Origin: Defluviicoccus sp.
GTDB lineage: Bacteria; Pseudomonadota; Alphaproteobacteria; MPNO01
Direction of reading: 5' to 3'
NCBI GenBank assembly: GCA_028820945.1
Contig: JAPPHW010000454.1
Location: 5,106 to 10,976, forward strand
Length of the DNA: 5,871 bases
Below, piece by piece: positions 5,833 to 5,871 of the stretch. The position numbers and the translations under genes are program-made. Within the stretch, counting starts at the first letter, position 1; each line of letters opens with the position of its first letter. The notes under the pieces were generated by a model, which did no database searches, was not told where the DNA came from, and worked only from the letters and a program-made list of their open reading frames with translations.

Positions 5833-5871
5833 CTAACAGGGAGGCTTCACGTCTGGGAGACGTCGGGTCCG
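5833..5871 (-). other. 3' end of an unseen - strand gene or RNA (identity unresolved)
   Basis: The strong terminator just downstream implies that a transcript ends here. Two - strand frames close in this stretch: one ends in LPDVKPPC with TAG at 5833-5835, the other in PDVSQT with TGA at 5847-5849. About a dozen codons do not allow a choice between them. A small hairpin, ACGTCT/AGACGT (5849-5863), also lies here, so a structured non-coding RNA is a third option. No product is proposed. Confidence 0.3.

Noticed and set aside
1..5871. Search for CRISPR repeats, tRNA genes, insertion sequence ends, phage or toxin-antitoxin genes
   Set aside because: No regularly spaced direct repeats, cloverleaf-like sequence, transposase motifs or small paired genes were seen by eye.

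Overview
The window is a GC-rich stretch with strong G/C preference at third codon positions. It most likely comes from an alphaproteobacterium or a related high-GC proteobacterium. The main reason is the compact System I cytochrome c maturation order ccmF-ccmG-ccmH-ccmI, with separate CcmH and CcmI proteins as in alphaproteobacteria, rather than the fused CcmH of enterobacteria. The exact taxon cannot be read from the sequence.

Left half, + strand (1-2242): the 3' end of ccmF, then complete ccmG, ccmH and ccmI. Each start codon overlaps the previous stop by four bases (ATGA, ATGA, GTGA), so the set looks like one translationally coupled transcript. CcmF and CcmH/CcmI take part in heme ligation to apocytochrome c. 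CcmG and CcmH keep the CXXCH cysteines reduced. CcmI holds the apocytochrome through TPR repeats.

Right half, - strand (5603 down to 2274): three genes in line, convergent with the ccm genes and only 31 nt from the ccmI stop. In transcription order they are a membrane fatty-acid-desaturase-type di-iron enzyme with three histidine boxes, a divergent DRE-TIM (HMGL/isopropylmalate synthase-like) protein, and a zinc-dependent alcohol dehydrogenase. Gaps of 24 nt and 6 nt suggest an operon. The desaturase and dehydrogenase are recognisable by family. The middle protein keeps the TIM-barrel Arg and HxH motif but has an altered predicted metal site, so its reaction is unknown. It is the best candidate here for new biochemistry.

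Upstream of the desaturase (5604-5794) lies a non-coding leader with a dense cluster of GTTCG/CGAAC dyads, a possible operator region. To its right is a strong Rho-independent terminator (5795-5829) oriented for the - strand. It ends a transcript whose gene lies mostly beyond the window edge. No tRNA, rRNA, CRISPR array, insertion sequence or phage gene was seen.
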